In this document: positions 8,908-17,605 of the stretch, piece by piece
How the letters are laid out: every line of letters starts with the position of its first letter
Numbering within the stretch: the stretch's first letter is position 1
NCBI RefSeq assembly: GCF_000012945.1
Contig: NC_007511.1
Location: 3,348,001-3,412,000, forward strand
Direction: 5' to 3'
DNA: 64,000 nucleotides
From: Burkholderia lata
GTDB lineage: Bacteria > Pseudomonadota > Gammaproteobacteria > Burkholderiales > Burkholderiaceae
Made by a program: the position numbers and the translations under genes
The notes under the pieces: model-generated
Seen by the model: only the letters and a program-made list of their open reading frames with translations
Databases searched by the model: none
Told to the model about the DNA's origin: nothing

Positions 8908-9663
8908 ATGAACACCATCCTGCCCGCCCACCCGTTCGCCGACGCACTGCGCGACGACACGCCGCCCGCGAGCGAGCCGGCCGCCGACGACGCGGTCGAA
9001 CCGCATGCACGCACGCTCAGCGAGCATGCGTACCATCAGCTTCGCCAGCACATCATCGAGGGGCACTACCCGCCCGGCGCGAAGCTGCGCGTCGAGCACC
9101 TGAAGAACGTGTACGGCGTCGGCGCGGGCACGCTGCGCGAGGCGCTCACGCGGCTCGTCAGCGATGCACTGGTCGTCGCAGAAGGACAGCGCGGGTTTCG
9201 CGTCACGCCGATGTCGGTCGACGATCTCGAAGCGATCACGCGGCTGCGCATCCATATCGAGGTCGATGCGCTGCGCGAATCCGTGCGGCGCGGCGACGAT
9301 GCGTGGGAACACAGGGTGCGGCAAAGCTTCGAGATGCTGTCGGCCTGGGAGCAGCCGGTATCGATCGAACACCGCACCGCGTGGGAAGCATGCAACCGGC
9401 GCTTTCACGAAGCGCTGATCTCGGCGGCCGCGACGCCGTGGACCTACCTGATCCTGCGCATGCTGTCGCAGCAAAGCGAACGGTACCGGCGCGTGTGCAT
9501 CGGGCTCGGCGATTCGAAACGCGACGTCCATGCGGAACATGCGTGCCTGTTCGAAGCCGCGATGCGACGCGCCGATGCGCGCGCGGCGCTCGCGCTCGAA
9601 GACCATATCGGCACGACGCTCGCCGTCGTACGCAACGCGCCGCCCGGTACGCTGCCGTTCTAA
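8908..9663 (+). CDS. GntR/FCD-family regulator coupled to dmpR
   Basis: 251-residue regulator with an N-terminal winged helix (about 30-95, including GAGTLREALTRLVSDALVV) and a C-terminal all-helical FCD ligand domain. The start is one base after the dmpR stop and its GGAGG lies inside dmpR, so the two are co-expressed. GntR-type repressors of phenol operons (AphS in Comamonas) are known next to dmpR homologues, so a repressor of the dmp genes is the likely role. This is inferred from context. The acidic, proline-rich first 30 residues are unlike the compact start of most FadR-type proteins. Confidence 0.88.
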   Translation: MNTILPAHPFADALRDDTPPASEPAADDAVEPHARTLSEHAYHQLRQHIIEGHYPPGAKLRVEHLKNVYGVGAGTLREALTRLVSDALVVAEGQRGFRVTPMSVDDLEAITRLRIHIEVDALRESVRRGDDAWEHRVRQSFEMLSAWEQPVSIEHRTAWEACNRRFHEALISAAATPWTYLILRMLSQQSERYRRVCIGLGDSKRDVHAEHACLFEAAMRRADARAALALEDHIGTTLAVVRNAPPGTLPF

Positions 9664-9687
9664 TGCTTCACGGCGCGCTCGCGGCGC

Positions 9688-10512
9688 TCAGGCCAGCGCG
9701 GGATACCCGTGCGCGGCCGCCTCGCGCTCGAACCGCGCAATCGTGTCGTAATCGCCTGGCGACAACCGTTCGAATCCCTTCAGCCGCAGCACGCGCGCGC
9801 GCTCGGCATCGGCCGACACCGCACGATCGAGCGCGTCCCGCAACGCGGCGACCTGCGATTCCGGCAGCGTGTGCGATGCGATGAACGGCAGTCCCGGCGC
9901 AGCGGCCGTCATCCCGATGATTCGAATGTCCTTCAGCAATTCGGGCAGTGCGTCCCGCACGTACGCGAACGTCACGCAGTCGATCGCCGCGCAATCGGCC
10001 TCATCTGAAGCCAGCGCACGCAGCACATTCAGGTGCGAACCGAACGGCGTGACCGATCCGAAGAATCGCCCGTCGCGTGCATGCGGCGCAACCGCATGCC
10101 GAAGCGCGTTCATCCCGCTGTGCGAATCTCCGCCGTTGAATGCGGCCCGCAGCCCCCGGCATGCGGCGAGCGTCGTCGCGCCGCCCGCATGCGCGCGAGC
10201 CGACACGACCAGCGCGCTGCTGTAATGCGCGCCGTGGCATCCGTCTGCATCGAACACGGGGGTCGCGATCAGTCGCACGACATCGCGCAAGCCCAGCATC
10301 CGGTACGGATAGCCACAGGTCTGCGATAGCAGCAGATCGTCGCGCTGCCATAGCGCATGCAGGTCGTCGAACGATTCATCCGGAAGCGCGACATCGCCGG
10401 GCCCACCCGCGTTCGCGAACGCATCGAGTGCATCGCGCAGCAGTGCGCGCCATAGCGCGTCATGGCGTGGCGTCACGTTGTACATCGGCAGTACTGCGAT
10501 CCATGGGTTCAT
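9688..10512 (-). CDS. PhnD-like phosphate/phosphonate-type binding protein
   Basis: 274-residue protein with the fold pattern of phosphonate ABC substrate-binding proteins (PhnD-like): an N-terminal AVLPMYNV strand, LLSQTCGYPYRML, a SSALVVSA strand and FNGGDSHSGMNALR. It has no signal peptide, so it is predicted to be cytoplasmic, and no ABC permease or ATPase gene is nearby. It may act as a ligand-binding orphan. The gene ends 24 bp from the convergent GntR gene. Confidence 0.7.
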   Translation of the reverse strand: MNPWIAVLPMYNVTPRHDALWRALLRDALDAFANAGGPGDVALPDESFDDLHALWQRDDLLLSQTCGYPYRMLGLRDVVRLIATPVFDADGCHGAHYSSALVVSARAHAGGATTLAACRGLRAAFNGGDSHSGMNALRHAVAPHARDGRFFGSVTPFGSHLNVLRALASDEADCAAIDCVTFAYVRDALPELLKDIRIIGMTAAAPGLPFIASHTLPESQVAALRDALDRAVSADAERARVLRLKGFERLSPGDYDTIARFEREAAAHGYPALA

Positions 10513-10813
10513 GCGGGCATTCTACGCATCGCCGCTCGCGTAGCGGAACCTGAGTCAATCTTGGCAAAACGGGGGCCGAACGTGGCGCAGCGCGCCCGAA
10601 GCTTATCGGCCACGCGACGATAAGCAAATGCGAATCGATTGGTTGGCCGCACAGCGCGATCCCGGTACCGTCGTGATGCCTGCCCGAGCATCGCCATCGC
10701 ACGTGATAACGGACAGGCCGACCGTGATCCGCGAGACACCTGCGCACCCGGGCCGAGCGCACCGGTTCAACCGCTCGTTCCCCGCACCGCCCATTCAATC
10801 CCGCCTCAACGCC
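10513..10813. other. divergent intergenic region, no gene seen
   Basis: About 300 bp between the PhnD-like gene and the desaturase. The desaturase reading frame is open back to 10628, but the translated stretch lacks any family similarity. It probably holds the divergent promoters. No clear operator was found. Confidence 0.5.
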
Positions 10814-11839
10814 ATGGCCGAATACTTCGACGTCGACCACGCGCGTGCGATCGCCGCGCTCGACACCCGCTTCACCGCCCGCACCGAGTGGCCGACCTGG
10901 CTGCTGGTCGTCGCGATCTACGGCGGCTGGCTTGCCGTGCTGCTGCTCGTGCGCGACGGCACCCTGTCGCTCGCGGCCGCGACACCGCCGCTGATCCTGC
11001 TCGGCGCATGGCACCTGTCGCTGCAGCACGAGCTGCTGCACGGCCATCCGACGCGCTCCGCGCGCGTGAACAAGCTGCTCGGCTATCCGCCGCTGACGGT
11101 CTGGTATCCGTACACGCTGTATCGCGACACGCATCTCGACCATCACCGCGACGAAGACCTGACCGTGCCGGGCGTCGATCCCGAAACGAACTACGTCACG
11201 CGCGAACGCTGGGCGCAGTTGCCGCGCTGGCGCCGCGTGCTGACGGTCGCACGCAAGACTTTCATCGGACGATTCTTAGCCGGGCCGCCGCTGAGCATCT
11301 TAGCGATGGGCATCGATGCATGCGCTGCGTTTCGTCGCGGCGATTTTCGCTATCTGCCGATGTGGGCGATGCATATCGCCTGCGTGATTGCGCTGCTCGC
11401 GTGGCTGCAATGGGCGATCGGCGTGCCGTGGTGGTACTACCTGCTCGCGGTCACGTGGCCCGCGTTGTCGATCGCGATGATCCGCTCGCTGTACGAGCAT
11501 CGTGCCGCACCGCATCCGAAGGCGCGCATCGCGATCAATGAAGCCGGCTTCGCGATGCGGCTGCTGTACCTGAACAACAACTATCACCTCGTCCATCACG
11601 ACCTGCCGAAGCTACCGTGGTACGACTTGCCGCGCGCGTACCGGATGCGTCGCGACGCGTATACGCGGAAGTGCGGCGGCTTCGTGATTCGCGGCGGGTA
11701 CCGCGAACTGCTCGCGCGCCATGCGTGGACGCCGACCGATACGCCCGTGCATCCGTTTGATCAGGGCACGGCGTCATTGTCGACGGGGAGCGGTGTGAAG
11801 GTGGCGGTGGTCGACAAGGTGGTGCAGATCAGTACGTGA
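10814..11839 (+). CDS. membrane fatty acid desaturase
   Basis: 341-residue integral membrane di-iron desaturase. The three histidine boxes are HELLHGH, HLDHH and HLVHHD, arranged as in acyl-lipid desaturases, with hydrophobic segments around residues 30-75 and 175-225. The start at 10814 (MAEYFDVDH) is preferred because the 62 upstream codons look non-coding, though no strong ribosome binding site precedes it. Substrate is not predictable. It is transcribed alone. Confidence 0.88.
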   Translation: MAEYFDVDHARAIAALDTRFTARTEWPTWLLVVAIYGGWLAVLLLVRDGTLSLAAATPPLILLGAWHLSLQHELLHGHPTRSARVNKLLGYPPLTVWYPYTLYRDTHLDHHRDEDLTVPGVDPETNYVTRERWAQLPRWRRVLTVARKTFIGRFLAGPPLSILAMGIDACAAFRRGDFRYLPMWAMHIACVIALLAWLQWAIGVPWWYYLLAVTWPALSIAMIRSLYEHRAAPHPKARIAINEAGFAMRLLYLNNNYHLVHHDLPKLPWYDLPRAYRMRRDAYTRKCGGFVIRGGYRELLARHAWTPTDTPVHPFDQGTASLSTGSGVKVAVVDKVVQIST

Positions 11840-12023
11840 CGTTCGGCGAAGCCTACGATTCGTCCGCTCAGCGGCATATTCCTTACGAAACGCCGACAAT
11901 TTGATGGACACCCGCGCATTGCCAATTACGCCGGCAATGCCCAGAATGACGGCTCGTCCGGGGCTTCCAACAATCATTCGCCCCGGCTCTGCTCCCGGCC
12001 GCGCGCCGCACTCCCCCACGACG

Positions 12024-13226
12024 ATGCAACCGAACACCCCGCCCGGCGCAATCCGCGCGATCGGCAACGACTGGTCCGTTTCCGCGATTACCGCAGGCTT
12101 TCTCGCGGTACTGATTTCCTACGCGGGCCCGCTCGCGATCTTCTTCCAGGCCGCACAGGCGGCCCATGCGTCCAACGCGATGGTGTCGTCGTGGGTCTGG
12201 GCGATCTCGATCGGCGCGGGCGTATCGGGCCTGTTCGCGAGCTGGAAGCTGAAGGTGCCGGTCATCACTGCGTGGTCGGCGCCCGGCACCGCGCTGCTCG
12301 TCGGCCTGTTTCCGCAACTGACGCTCAACCAGGCCGTCGGCGCGTACATCACGGCCGCGCTGATCATCCTGCTGATCGGCGTGACCGGCTATTTCGACCG
12401 GCTCGTGCGCCACATTCCGCGCGGCATCGCGTGCGGGATGATGGCCGGCATCCTGCTGCCGTTCGGCACGCATGCGTTCGCTGCCGCGTCGGAGCAGCCC
12501 GCGCTCGCGTTCGGGATGATCGCCGCCTACGTGATCTTCAAGCGCCTGCTGCCGCGCTACAGCATCGTGCTCGTCTTGCTGACGGGCGCCGTGCTGGCGA
12601 CGCTGCTCGGGATGACGCATCTCGGCAACGTCTCGGCGAGCCTCGCGCACCCGATCTTCATCGCGCCCGAATGGACGCTCGGCACGACGCTCAGCCTCGC
12701 GCTGCCGCTCGTCGTCGTCAGCCTCACCGGCCAGTTCCTGCCGGGCATGACGATCCTGCGCGTGTCCGGCTATCACACCCCCGCGCGTCCGATCATCACG
12801 GCGACCAGCGTGATGTCGCTCGTGGTCGCGTGCTTCGGCGGGATCACGATCGTCGTCGCGGCGATCACGGCCGCGCTGTGCACCGGCAAGGATGCGCATG
12901 AAGACCCGGACCGGCGCTACATCGCCGGACTCGCGAACGGGGCGATCTACCTGATCGGCGGTCTCTTCGCGGGCACGATCGTCGCGGTGTTCTTCGCGCT
13001 GCCGAAGGCGTTCGTCGCAATCCTCGCGGGGCTCGCGCTGATCGGTGCAATCGGCGCGAACGTGCACGGGATCTTCGAGGACGAGAACCACCGCGAAGCG
13101 TCGCTGATCACGTTCCTCGCAACCGCGTCGGGCATGACGTGGCTCGGGCTCGGCTCCGCGTTCTGGGGGATCGTGATCGGGTCGCTTTCATATGCGGTAC
13201 TGAACAAGGTTCGGCGACCGGCGTGA
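12024..13226 (+). CDS. benE: benzoate/H+ symporter family transporter (BenE)
   Basis: 400-residue inner-membrane protein of the BenE family with about 12 hydrophobic segments. Family signs are the SYAGPLAIFFQAAQAA and VSSWVWAISIGAGVSGL stretches near the N-terminus and FGGITIVVAAITAALCTGKDAHEDP. The ATG at 12024 gives a normal N-terminus; an in-frame ATG at 11901 would add 41 proline-rich residues of no likely function. The product fits the aromatic-acid theme of the window. Its last ~150 bp are duplicated at 14841-15011 beyond a T6SS cassette. Confidence 0.92.
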   Translation: MQPNTPPGAIRAIGNDWSVSAITAGFLAVLISYAGPLAIFFQAAQAAHASNAMVSSWVWAISIGAGVSGLFASWKLKVPVITAWSAPGTALLVGLFPQLTLNQAVGAYITAALIILLIGVTGYFDRLVRHIPRGIACGMMAGILLPFGTHAFAAASEQPALAFGMIAAYVIFKRLLPRYSIVLVLLTGAVLATLLGMTHLGNVSASLAHPIFIAPEWTLGTTLSLALPLVVVSLTGQFLPGMTILRVSGYHTPARPIITATSVMSLVVACFGGITIVVAAITAALCTGKDAHEDPDRRYIAGLANGAIYLIGGLFAGTIVAVFFALPKAFVAILAGLALIGAIGANVHGIFEDENHREASLITFLATASGMTWLGLGSAFWGIVIGSLSYAVLNKVRRPA

Positions 13227-13247
13227 TGCGCTACGCGGGTCGCCGCC
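13070..13247 (+). repeat. direct repeat, copy 1 (3' end of benE)
   Basis: This segment matches 14841-15011 in the same orientation. From 13080 to 13226 I count 7 differences in 147 bases, with no gaps. The match continues past the benE stop (with a 7-base insertion in this copy) to the shared GGGTCGCCGCC. The two copies bracket the PAAR-Tae4-membrane protein cassette and look like an insertion or recombination scar. Confidence 0.92.
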
Positions 13248-13255
13248 TCGGCTAA

Positions 13256-13594
13256 TCAGATGTGCAATATGCGCACGCACAGAAACGCCAAGAGCCAATG
13301 GGCAGCGACCACGCCAACGAGATATCCAGCAATGACAAGCGGCGGGCGGCGTCGCGCAAACAAGTAAAAACCGAGCGCCGCAAAGAGAATCATCGGGCCA
13401 AAGACGTATGAGAACAGTTTGATTGTGCTCTGAATGGTTATGGCGCAAGCATCCACGCCGCCGCCACACTCGCCCACGCGCGGGACGCAGAGGCTCGAAA
13501 TGGATGAGCACAAATAGCTGTCAATCAACGTCCATATGACGACACTCGCGACGCCGGCGAGCCCGAATCCTGCGGTCCCAAAGAAACGGCGCAT
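13256..13594 (-). CDS. small membrane protein, candidate Tae4 immunity
   Basis: 112-residue protein with about three hydrophobic segments (residues 5-25, 55-80 and 87-108) and several cysteines in the loop between the first two. Its ATG overlaps the tae4 stop (TAATG), the usual layout for effector and immunity genes. Position therefore suggests it protects against Tae4. Known Tai4 immunity proteins are small soluble periplasmic proteins, and this one has no visible resemblance to them. The longer open frame (to 13645) would overlap tae4 and is not used. Function is inferred from context only. Confidence 0.65.
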   Translation of the reverse strand: MRRFFGTAGFGLAGVASVVIWTLIDSYLCSSISSLCVPRVGECGGGVDACAITIQSTIKLFSYVFGPMILFAALGFYLFARRRPPLVIAGYLVGVVAAHWLLAFLCVRILHI

Positions 13595-14214
13595 TACTTG
13601 ACTTCCCAAAAGAGAATCTGCTTGGAGTTGCGCAGGTCTGACCAACCGAAATCAGTGTCGGGGAGAAGTTCTTGGAGGCCGAAAGCTCTGCCGAACGTTG
13701 ATATCACTCCAGGCACACTGCTGACTGTCATTCGCGAGCCGTTCCACAAATCTATGTGGCCACCACTCGCATTCGCGGCCGATTCACCGCCGCGCGTCCA
13801 GTACCTGGAGAACTGTATGATACCGGTGCGTCCCTTGACCTTCGACTCCCAGTCCGCCCCAGTGATGTCCGCTGCTTTGGGAAGACCCGCGAAGGGCTGA
13901 AGCTGCAGCCATTTTCCCATCTCTTCGGCACGCGTTGCCGTCGGTTTGCCATCAAGCATGATTCGGCCGATGGTCTTTGCGCCCGATACGGGCTTTACCG
14001 TCTTCGAGTTGAATGACTTCATGCCAACGCCGACGCGATGTAATGTGACGCTCATCCGAATGGCGCATTGATTTGTGTAGGCGGGGTTGTCATATGGCTT
14101 GCCCGAAGGGAAGTTATCCCAAAGCTCTTGAAACGTGACGCCTGAAAGGGGTACTTCTTTCTCTGAACCTTGCGAGCTGTTCGAACGGATTTTGATTGGC
14201 TTGGGGTGTGGCAC
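13594..14214 (-). CDS. tae4: T6SS amidase effector, Tae4 family
   Basis: 206-residue NlpC/P60-like peptidoglycan amidase that T6SS delivers to the periplasm of rivals. The catalytic cysteine lies in TNQCAIRMS (Cys50) and the histidine in GGHIDLWNGSRM (His153). These two motifs are diagnostic of Tae4. It is longer than Tae4 proteins of about 160 residues, mostly through an N-terminal extension and a C-terminal tail. It starts 3 bp after the PAAR gene and overlaps the next gene by one base. Base composition is visibly less GC-rich than the flanks, consistent with transfer. Confidence 0.9.
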   Translation of the reverse strand: MPHPKPIKIRSNSSQGSEKEVPLSGVTFQELWDNFPSGKPYDNPAYTNQCAIRMSVTLHRVGVGMKSFNSKTVKPVSGAKTIGRIMLDGKPTATRAEEMGKWLQLQPFAGLPKAADITGADWESKVKGRTGIIQFSRYWTRGGESAANASGGHIDLWNGSRMTVSSVPGVISTFGRAFGLQELLPDTDFGWSDLRNSKQILFWEVK

Positions 14215-14217
14215 GCG

Positions 14218-14772
14218 TCATTCTCCGTGTTGTTTCACGAGAGCGTCGTCGCCCCAATAGATGGTGTAGTCGTCGGAGTTGTCGCCGGTATGAATGCGGG
14301 GAAGCCGGCCACTCGCATCAAGACTCCCGTAATGCACGCGGCCATCCGACGTTTCGATGTAGTACGGCATGCCTTCCGTTGCATGCTCGGTTGCCCTCAC
14401 GCGTTCGTCATATGCGCCTTTCTTGACCGACGCGACACCACCGGTTGCCGTTCGGCTCGAAACGACTTCCCCGAGACCCTTTAGCCCATCACTGCACCAT
14501 GCTTCACCGGCAAGTGAAGCCATGACGCGCGGTGGCATCGAGCACCCACACAGCACGATGTCTTGATCTAGCGCGACCTCGCCTCGAAACTTGAGCCGAT
14601 ACGGACCACCCGCCTTTGCGATGATGCCGGTGTTTTTGCATGCATCGCAAAATGCGCTTCCGCCGATCAGAGCTGCTTGATGCCCACGTACAAGGAACGG
14701 TGGTCCGCTGTATGGCTGAATTGTCCCGCCACTTGAAAGACTATCGCCAACAACTGCAATGCGTCGCTTCAT
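14218..14772 (-). CDS. PAAR-domain protein (T6SS spike tip)
   Basis: 184-residue protein with an N-terminal PAAR domain (about 1-90): VVGDSLSSGGTIQPYSG, FLVRGHQAALIGG, and paired cysteines (FCDAC, LCGCSM) that could bind the tip metal. PAAR proteins cap the VgrG spike and carry effectors. The remaining ~90 residues match no family I recognise and may be the adaptor for Tae4, encoded 3 bp downstream. GAGAGGA precedes the ATG. Confidence 0.85.
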   Translation of the reverse strand: MKRRIAVVGDSLSSGGTIQPYSGPPFLVRGHQAALIGGSAFCDACKNTGIIAKAGGPYRLKFRGEVALDQDIVLCGCSMPPRVMASLAGEAWCSDGLKGLGEVVSSRTATGGVASVKKGAYDERVRATEHATEGMPYYIETSDGRVHYGSLDASGRLPRIHTGDNSDDYTIYWGDDALVKQHGE

Positions 14773-14840
14773 TGACTGATCCTCTCGAAAGGACCAATCC
14801 TAATCGCGTCACGTATCGGGGCATCTCAATAAGACAGGGA

Positions 14841-14997
14841 GATCTTCTGGGACGAGAGCCACCGCGAAGCGTCGCTGATCACGTTCCTCGCGACCGCGTC
14901 GGGCATGACGTGGCTCGGGCTCGGCTCCGCGTTCTGGGGGATCGTGATCGGGTCGTTTTCGTATGCTGTACTGAACAAAGTGCGGCGACCGGCGTGA
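14841..14997 (+). pseudogene. duplicated 3' fragment of benE (direct repeat copy 2)
   Basis: Encodes about the last 50 residues of BenE (from ESHREASLITFLATASG to NKVRRPA and the stop) with no start codon or upstream gene. It is about 95% identical to 13080-13226, and the match extends in the downstream flank to 15011. Since this copy borders the NmrA-like gene, it may be the original benE end, with copy 1 brought in together with the T6SS cassette, or the reverse. Confidence 0.92.
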
Positions 14998-15015
14998 TGC
15001 GGGTCGCCGCCGCTG

Positions 15016-15903
15016 TTACCGCGCGTGCTGGCGCACCAGTTGCGCAAGCGCATCCGTCAGCGTCGTCGTGCCGTAAAGCCGCTCCGACACACCCGCCTCG
15101 ACGTCGATCTGCCCGGCGTTGTGCACGTCGTAGAGATCGACGATCAACTGCGCATGGCGTTCGCTGAGACCCGCACGCAGCAGCGTCGCAGCCCAGGTAT
15201 CGCGCGGCAGTTCATGCGCGACGATCGCGCGGCCGGCCGCCGCGCCGAGCGTATCGGCAATCGCCGTCACACTCACCCGCCGCGGCCCTTCGACACTGAC
15301 GATGCGCGGCCCGTCACCGCGTTCGGGTGCATCGAGCAGCAGCCGCGCCGCGACGACGCCCACATCGGGCGCCCAGACCGTCGGGAACACCTTGCCGACC
15401 GGATGGTGAAAGCTCGGTAGCACGCCGGTGCCGAGCGCAACCGGCAGGATGCGCGTCCAGTTCTGCAGATGCTCGGCCGAGCGCAGCAGCGTCACGTGCG
15501 TCGGGATCGTCCGCAGCCGCTCCTCGAAGTGATGAAACAGCCGGGTGATGCCCGTATTGCCGTCGCGCTCCGCACCGTAGTCCGACAGCGCGAGCAGCAC
15601 CGGCGGCGGGTTGGCGGCGAGGGCGGCGGTCGCGACGTCGATCGTCTGCGTCATCGTCGCGGCCGGATCGGGGTCGGCGACAGGTACCGGGCACAGTATC
15701 TGGACGGCCCGCGCGCCGTCGATTGCCGCTGCGACCGCGTTCGCGTCCGTCAGCTCGGCGATTACGACGTCGCAGCCGAGCTGCGCAAAACGTTCACGAT
15801 GGCGTGCGTCGCGCAACACCGCGCGCACGGGATGGCCGGCGTTGCGCAAGGCCGTCACGGTCGACTGGCCGACGTTGCCGGATGCACCGAAGATCACGAA
15901 CAC
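15016..15903 (-). CDS. NmrA-like NAD(P)-binding protein
   Basis: 295-residue atypical short-chain dehydrogenase-like protein. The N-terminus has the Rossmann motif VFVIFGASGNVGQSTV and later an RDARHRERFAQLGCDVV segment, as in NmrA/QOR2 redox sensors or reductases. A GTG start at 15903 with CAGGAG upstream is chosen; the frame is open further upstream, but the residues there look non-coding. The catalytic Tyr-Lys pair of true dehydrogenases is not evident. It stands alone. Confidence 0.85.
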   Translation of the reverse strand: MFVIFGASGNVGQSTVTALRNAGHPVRAVLRDARHRERFAQLGCDVVIAELTDANAVAAAIDGARAVQILCPVPVADPDPAATMTQTIDVATAALAANPPPVLLALSDYGAERDGNTGITRLFHHFEERLRTIPTHVTLLRSAEHLQNWTRILPVALGTGVLPSFHHPVGKVFPTVWAPDVGVVAARLLLDAPERGDGPRIVSVEGPRRVSVTAIADTLGAAAGRAIVAHELPRDTWAATLLRAGLSERHAQLIVDLYDVHNAGQIDVEAGVSERLYGTTTLTDALAQLVRQHAR

Positions 15904-16256
15904 GATTCGCTCCTGAGGGGATGAAGGTGGCGTGATTGTCGGTTTGCGCGGCGGGAACGGCGCGCAGGGAGGGATGAATACAGCAGGAAAGGATGATGGA
16001 TTGGAGAGAGGTGGCGGCCATGCGAGTCGCCCGCTGCCTCGCCAGTCGCTTCGAATTTGACGCTCTACCGACGACGAGCAACGACACACCCTCGATCGAT
16101 GCGTCGCTCACGCTCAATGCGTTGCGCTTCAGCAGGCTCGCCGATGAGGCGCTTTCCGGATGAGGGCGCGCGCGACAATTGTCCAGCAGCCTGCTGGAGA
16201 GATTCGCCCCGGGATCTAACGCGACAACTCACATCCTCCCCGATGCCATCACTTCG
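15904..16256. other. intergenic region, no gene seen
   Basis: About 350 bp between the NmrA-like gene and the AraC gene. Small open frames here are not supported by ribosome binding sites or family similarity. It should carry the promoter of the NmrA-like gene, but I see no clear operator or terminator. Confidence 0.45.
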
Positions 16257-17174
16257 CTACGCCCCGCTCCCGCTGCCCTCACCGTCATACGCAAGCCGCA
16301 GCCCGCCACGCCCCCCCGACCGCGCAATCTCGGTCGGTGTCGCCCCCAGCACGCGATTCATCCAGTTCGCCATGTGGCTCTGGTGTGCGAACCCGGCTTC
16401 GAGCGCGATCTGGCTGATGCTGAGCCGGCCTTCGAGCAGCAATGCCTTCGCGCGCTCGACCCGGCGCCGCACGACGTACTGGTGCACCGGCATCCCGAGC
16501 GTTTCGCGGAACAGCACCTTGAAATGCGGCACGCTGATCGACACGAGCGCCGCGAGTTCGGCCAGCGTCATGCGCCGGTCGAGGTTCGCTTCGACATAGT
16601 CGATCACGCGCGCGGCCGCCTTCGGCGCAAGCGTGCGGCGGCGCTCGCGAAACGCCGGCTGGCCGTCGACCAGCCGTGCGACGAGCGCGGTGCACAGGCT
16701 TTCCGCATAGAGCGGATCCGACGCGTCTTCCGCTTCGAGTTCGGCGGCCATCGCCCATGCGATGTGCTGCAGGCGCGGGTCACGCACCTGCAACCGGCGG
16801 CGGATTTGCCCCTGCGACGGCTTCAGTTCGAGCTGTTCGACGGTCCGCCGCACAAACGTGTCGCTGAGCGCGATATGGAGGATCTGGCAGTCGGCGCTGT
16901 CGGTCCACTGGCCGGGCAGGCCAGCCGGAATCACGTCGACGTCGCCATGCGCCTGGATGCGCGACACGCGCTCGCCGTCGCACACGCAATCCGCGCGAAC
17001 GGGCGACCCGATATGCACGCCGATCCGGTGATGCTCGACCGCCGGAATCCGGTAGGTGCCCGCGCGGATTTCCAGCAGCGACGCGCCGAAGCCGTGCCAG
17101 CCAAGCCCGCGGCTCGAGCGCAGGCTGACCGGGACGCCGTTGTCCGTCGGCGCCGCGAGAATCGCATCGCTCAT
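16257..17174 (-). CDS. AraC-family regulator
   Basis: 305-residue regulator with an N-terminal cupin-like ligand domain (about 30-130) and a C-terminal pair of helix-turn-helices (about 185-285: MTLAELAALVSISVPHFKVLFRETLG and ISQIALEAGFAHQSHMANWM). The ATG at 17174 has a plausible GGAAGG upstream. No adjacent target gene is obvious; the next gene is divergent and 194 bp away. The ligand is unknown. Confidence 0.88.
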   Translation of the reverse strand: MSDAILAAPTDNGVPVSLRSSRGLGWHGFGASLLEIRAGTYRIPAVEHHRIGVHIGSPVRADCVCDGERVSRIQAHGDVDVIPAGLPGQWTDSADCQILHIALSDTFVRRTVEQLELKPSQGQIRRRLQVRDPRLQHIAWAMAAELEAEDASDPLYAESLCTALVARLVDGQPAFRERRRTLAPKAAARVIDYVEANLDRRMTLAELAALVSISVPHFKVLFRETLGMPVHQYVVRRRVERAKALLLEGRLSISQIALEAGFAHQSHMANWMNRVLGATPTEIARSGGRGGLRLAYDGEGSGSGA

Positions 17175-17368
17175 GGCCTTCCTCCAGTCGATGGGGATGT
17201 CGAACGCGCATTGTGACGCGTTTTCGGACCGTCTGCCGGGCCGGCCGGTGGCCCGCCCGGGTCGAGCAGAAAAAGATCATCCGTTTCTGCTCAGGGCCAT
17301 CCTTGCGTGTGCGCCGGCGAGCGCCGCGCCGCTTACGATGGCCTCATCCGACACCTACGGAGACCGTC

Positions 17369-17566
17369 ATGCCCCATCAGTGCCTTGCGCAACGCACCGC
17401 GCTCACCGCGCCGTCGCCCGCCACCACCCACCCTTCATCCGGCCCCCGCTCCCGCAGCAATCGCACCACGCTCGCCGCCTGGTGCCTGCGCATCGTCGGC
17501 TGGTACCGGCTCGAACGGCTGCTCGCGTCGATCCCCGACAGCAACGACGACTTCGGGCTCGTCTGA
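17369..17566 (+). CDS. small conserved protein of unknown function
   Basis: 65-residue protein starting at an ATG preceded by GGAGACC. The C-terminal half (LAAWCLRIVGWYRLERLL, then SNDDFGLV) is well structured and recalls the short proteins with conserved tryptophans common in Burkholderia. The N-terminal half is rich in Ser, Pro and Thr and may be disordered. It has no assigned function. Confidence 0.55.
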   Translation: MPHQCLAQRTALTAPSPATTHPSSGPRSRSNRTTLAAWCLRIVGWYRLERLLASIPDSNDDFGLV

Positions 17567-17605
17567 CCGGCCACACGGCCGGCGTCGCCCGACTCATTGC
17601 GCCGC

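Noticed and set aside
13227..14850. The T6SS cassette as a transposon or phage element
   Set aside because: No transposase, integrase or terminal inverted repeats were found. Only the direct duplication of the benE end is present, so homologous or illegitimate recombination is a simpler explanation.
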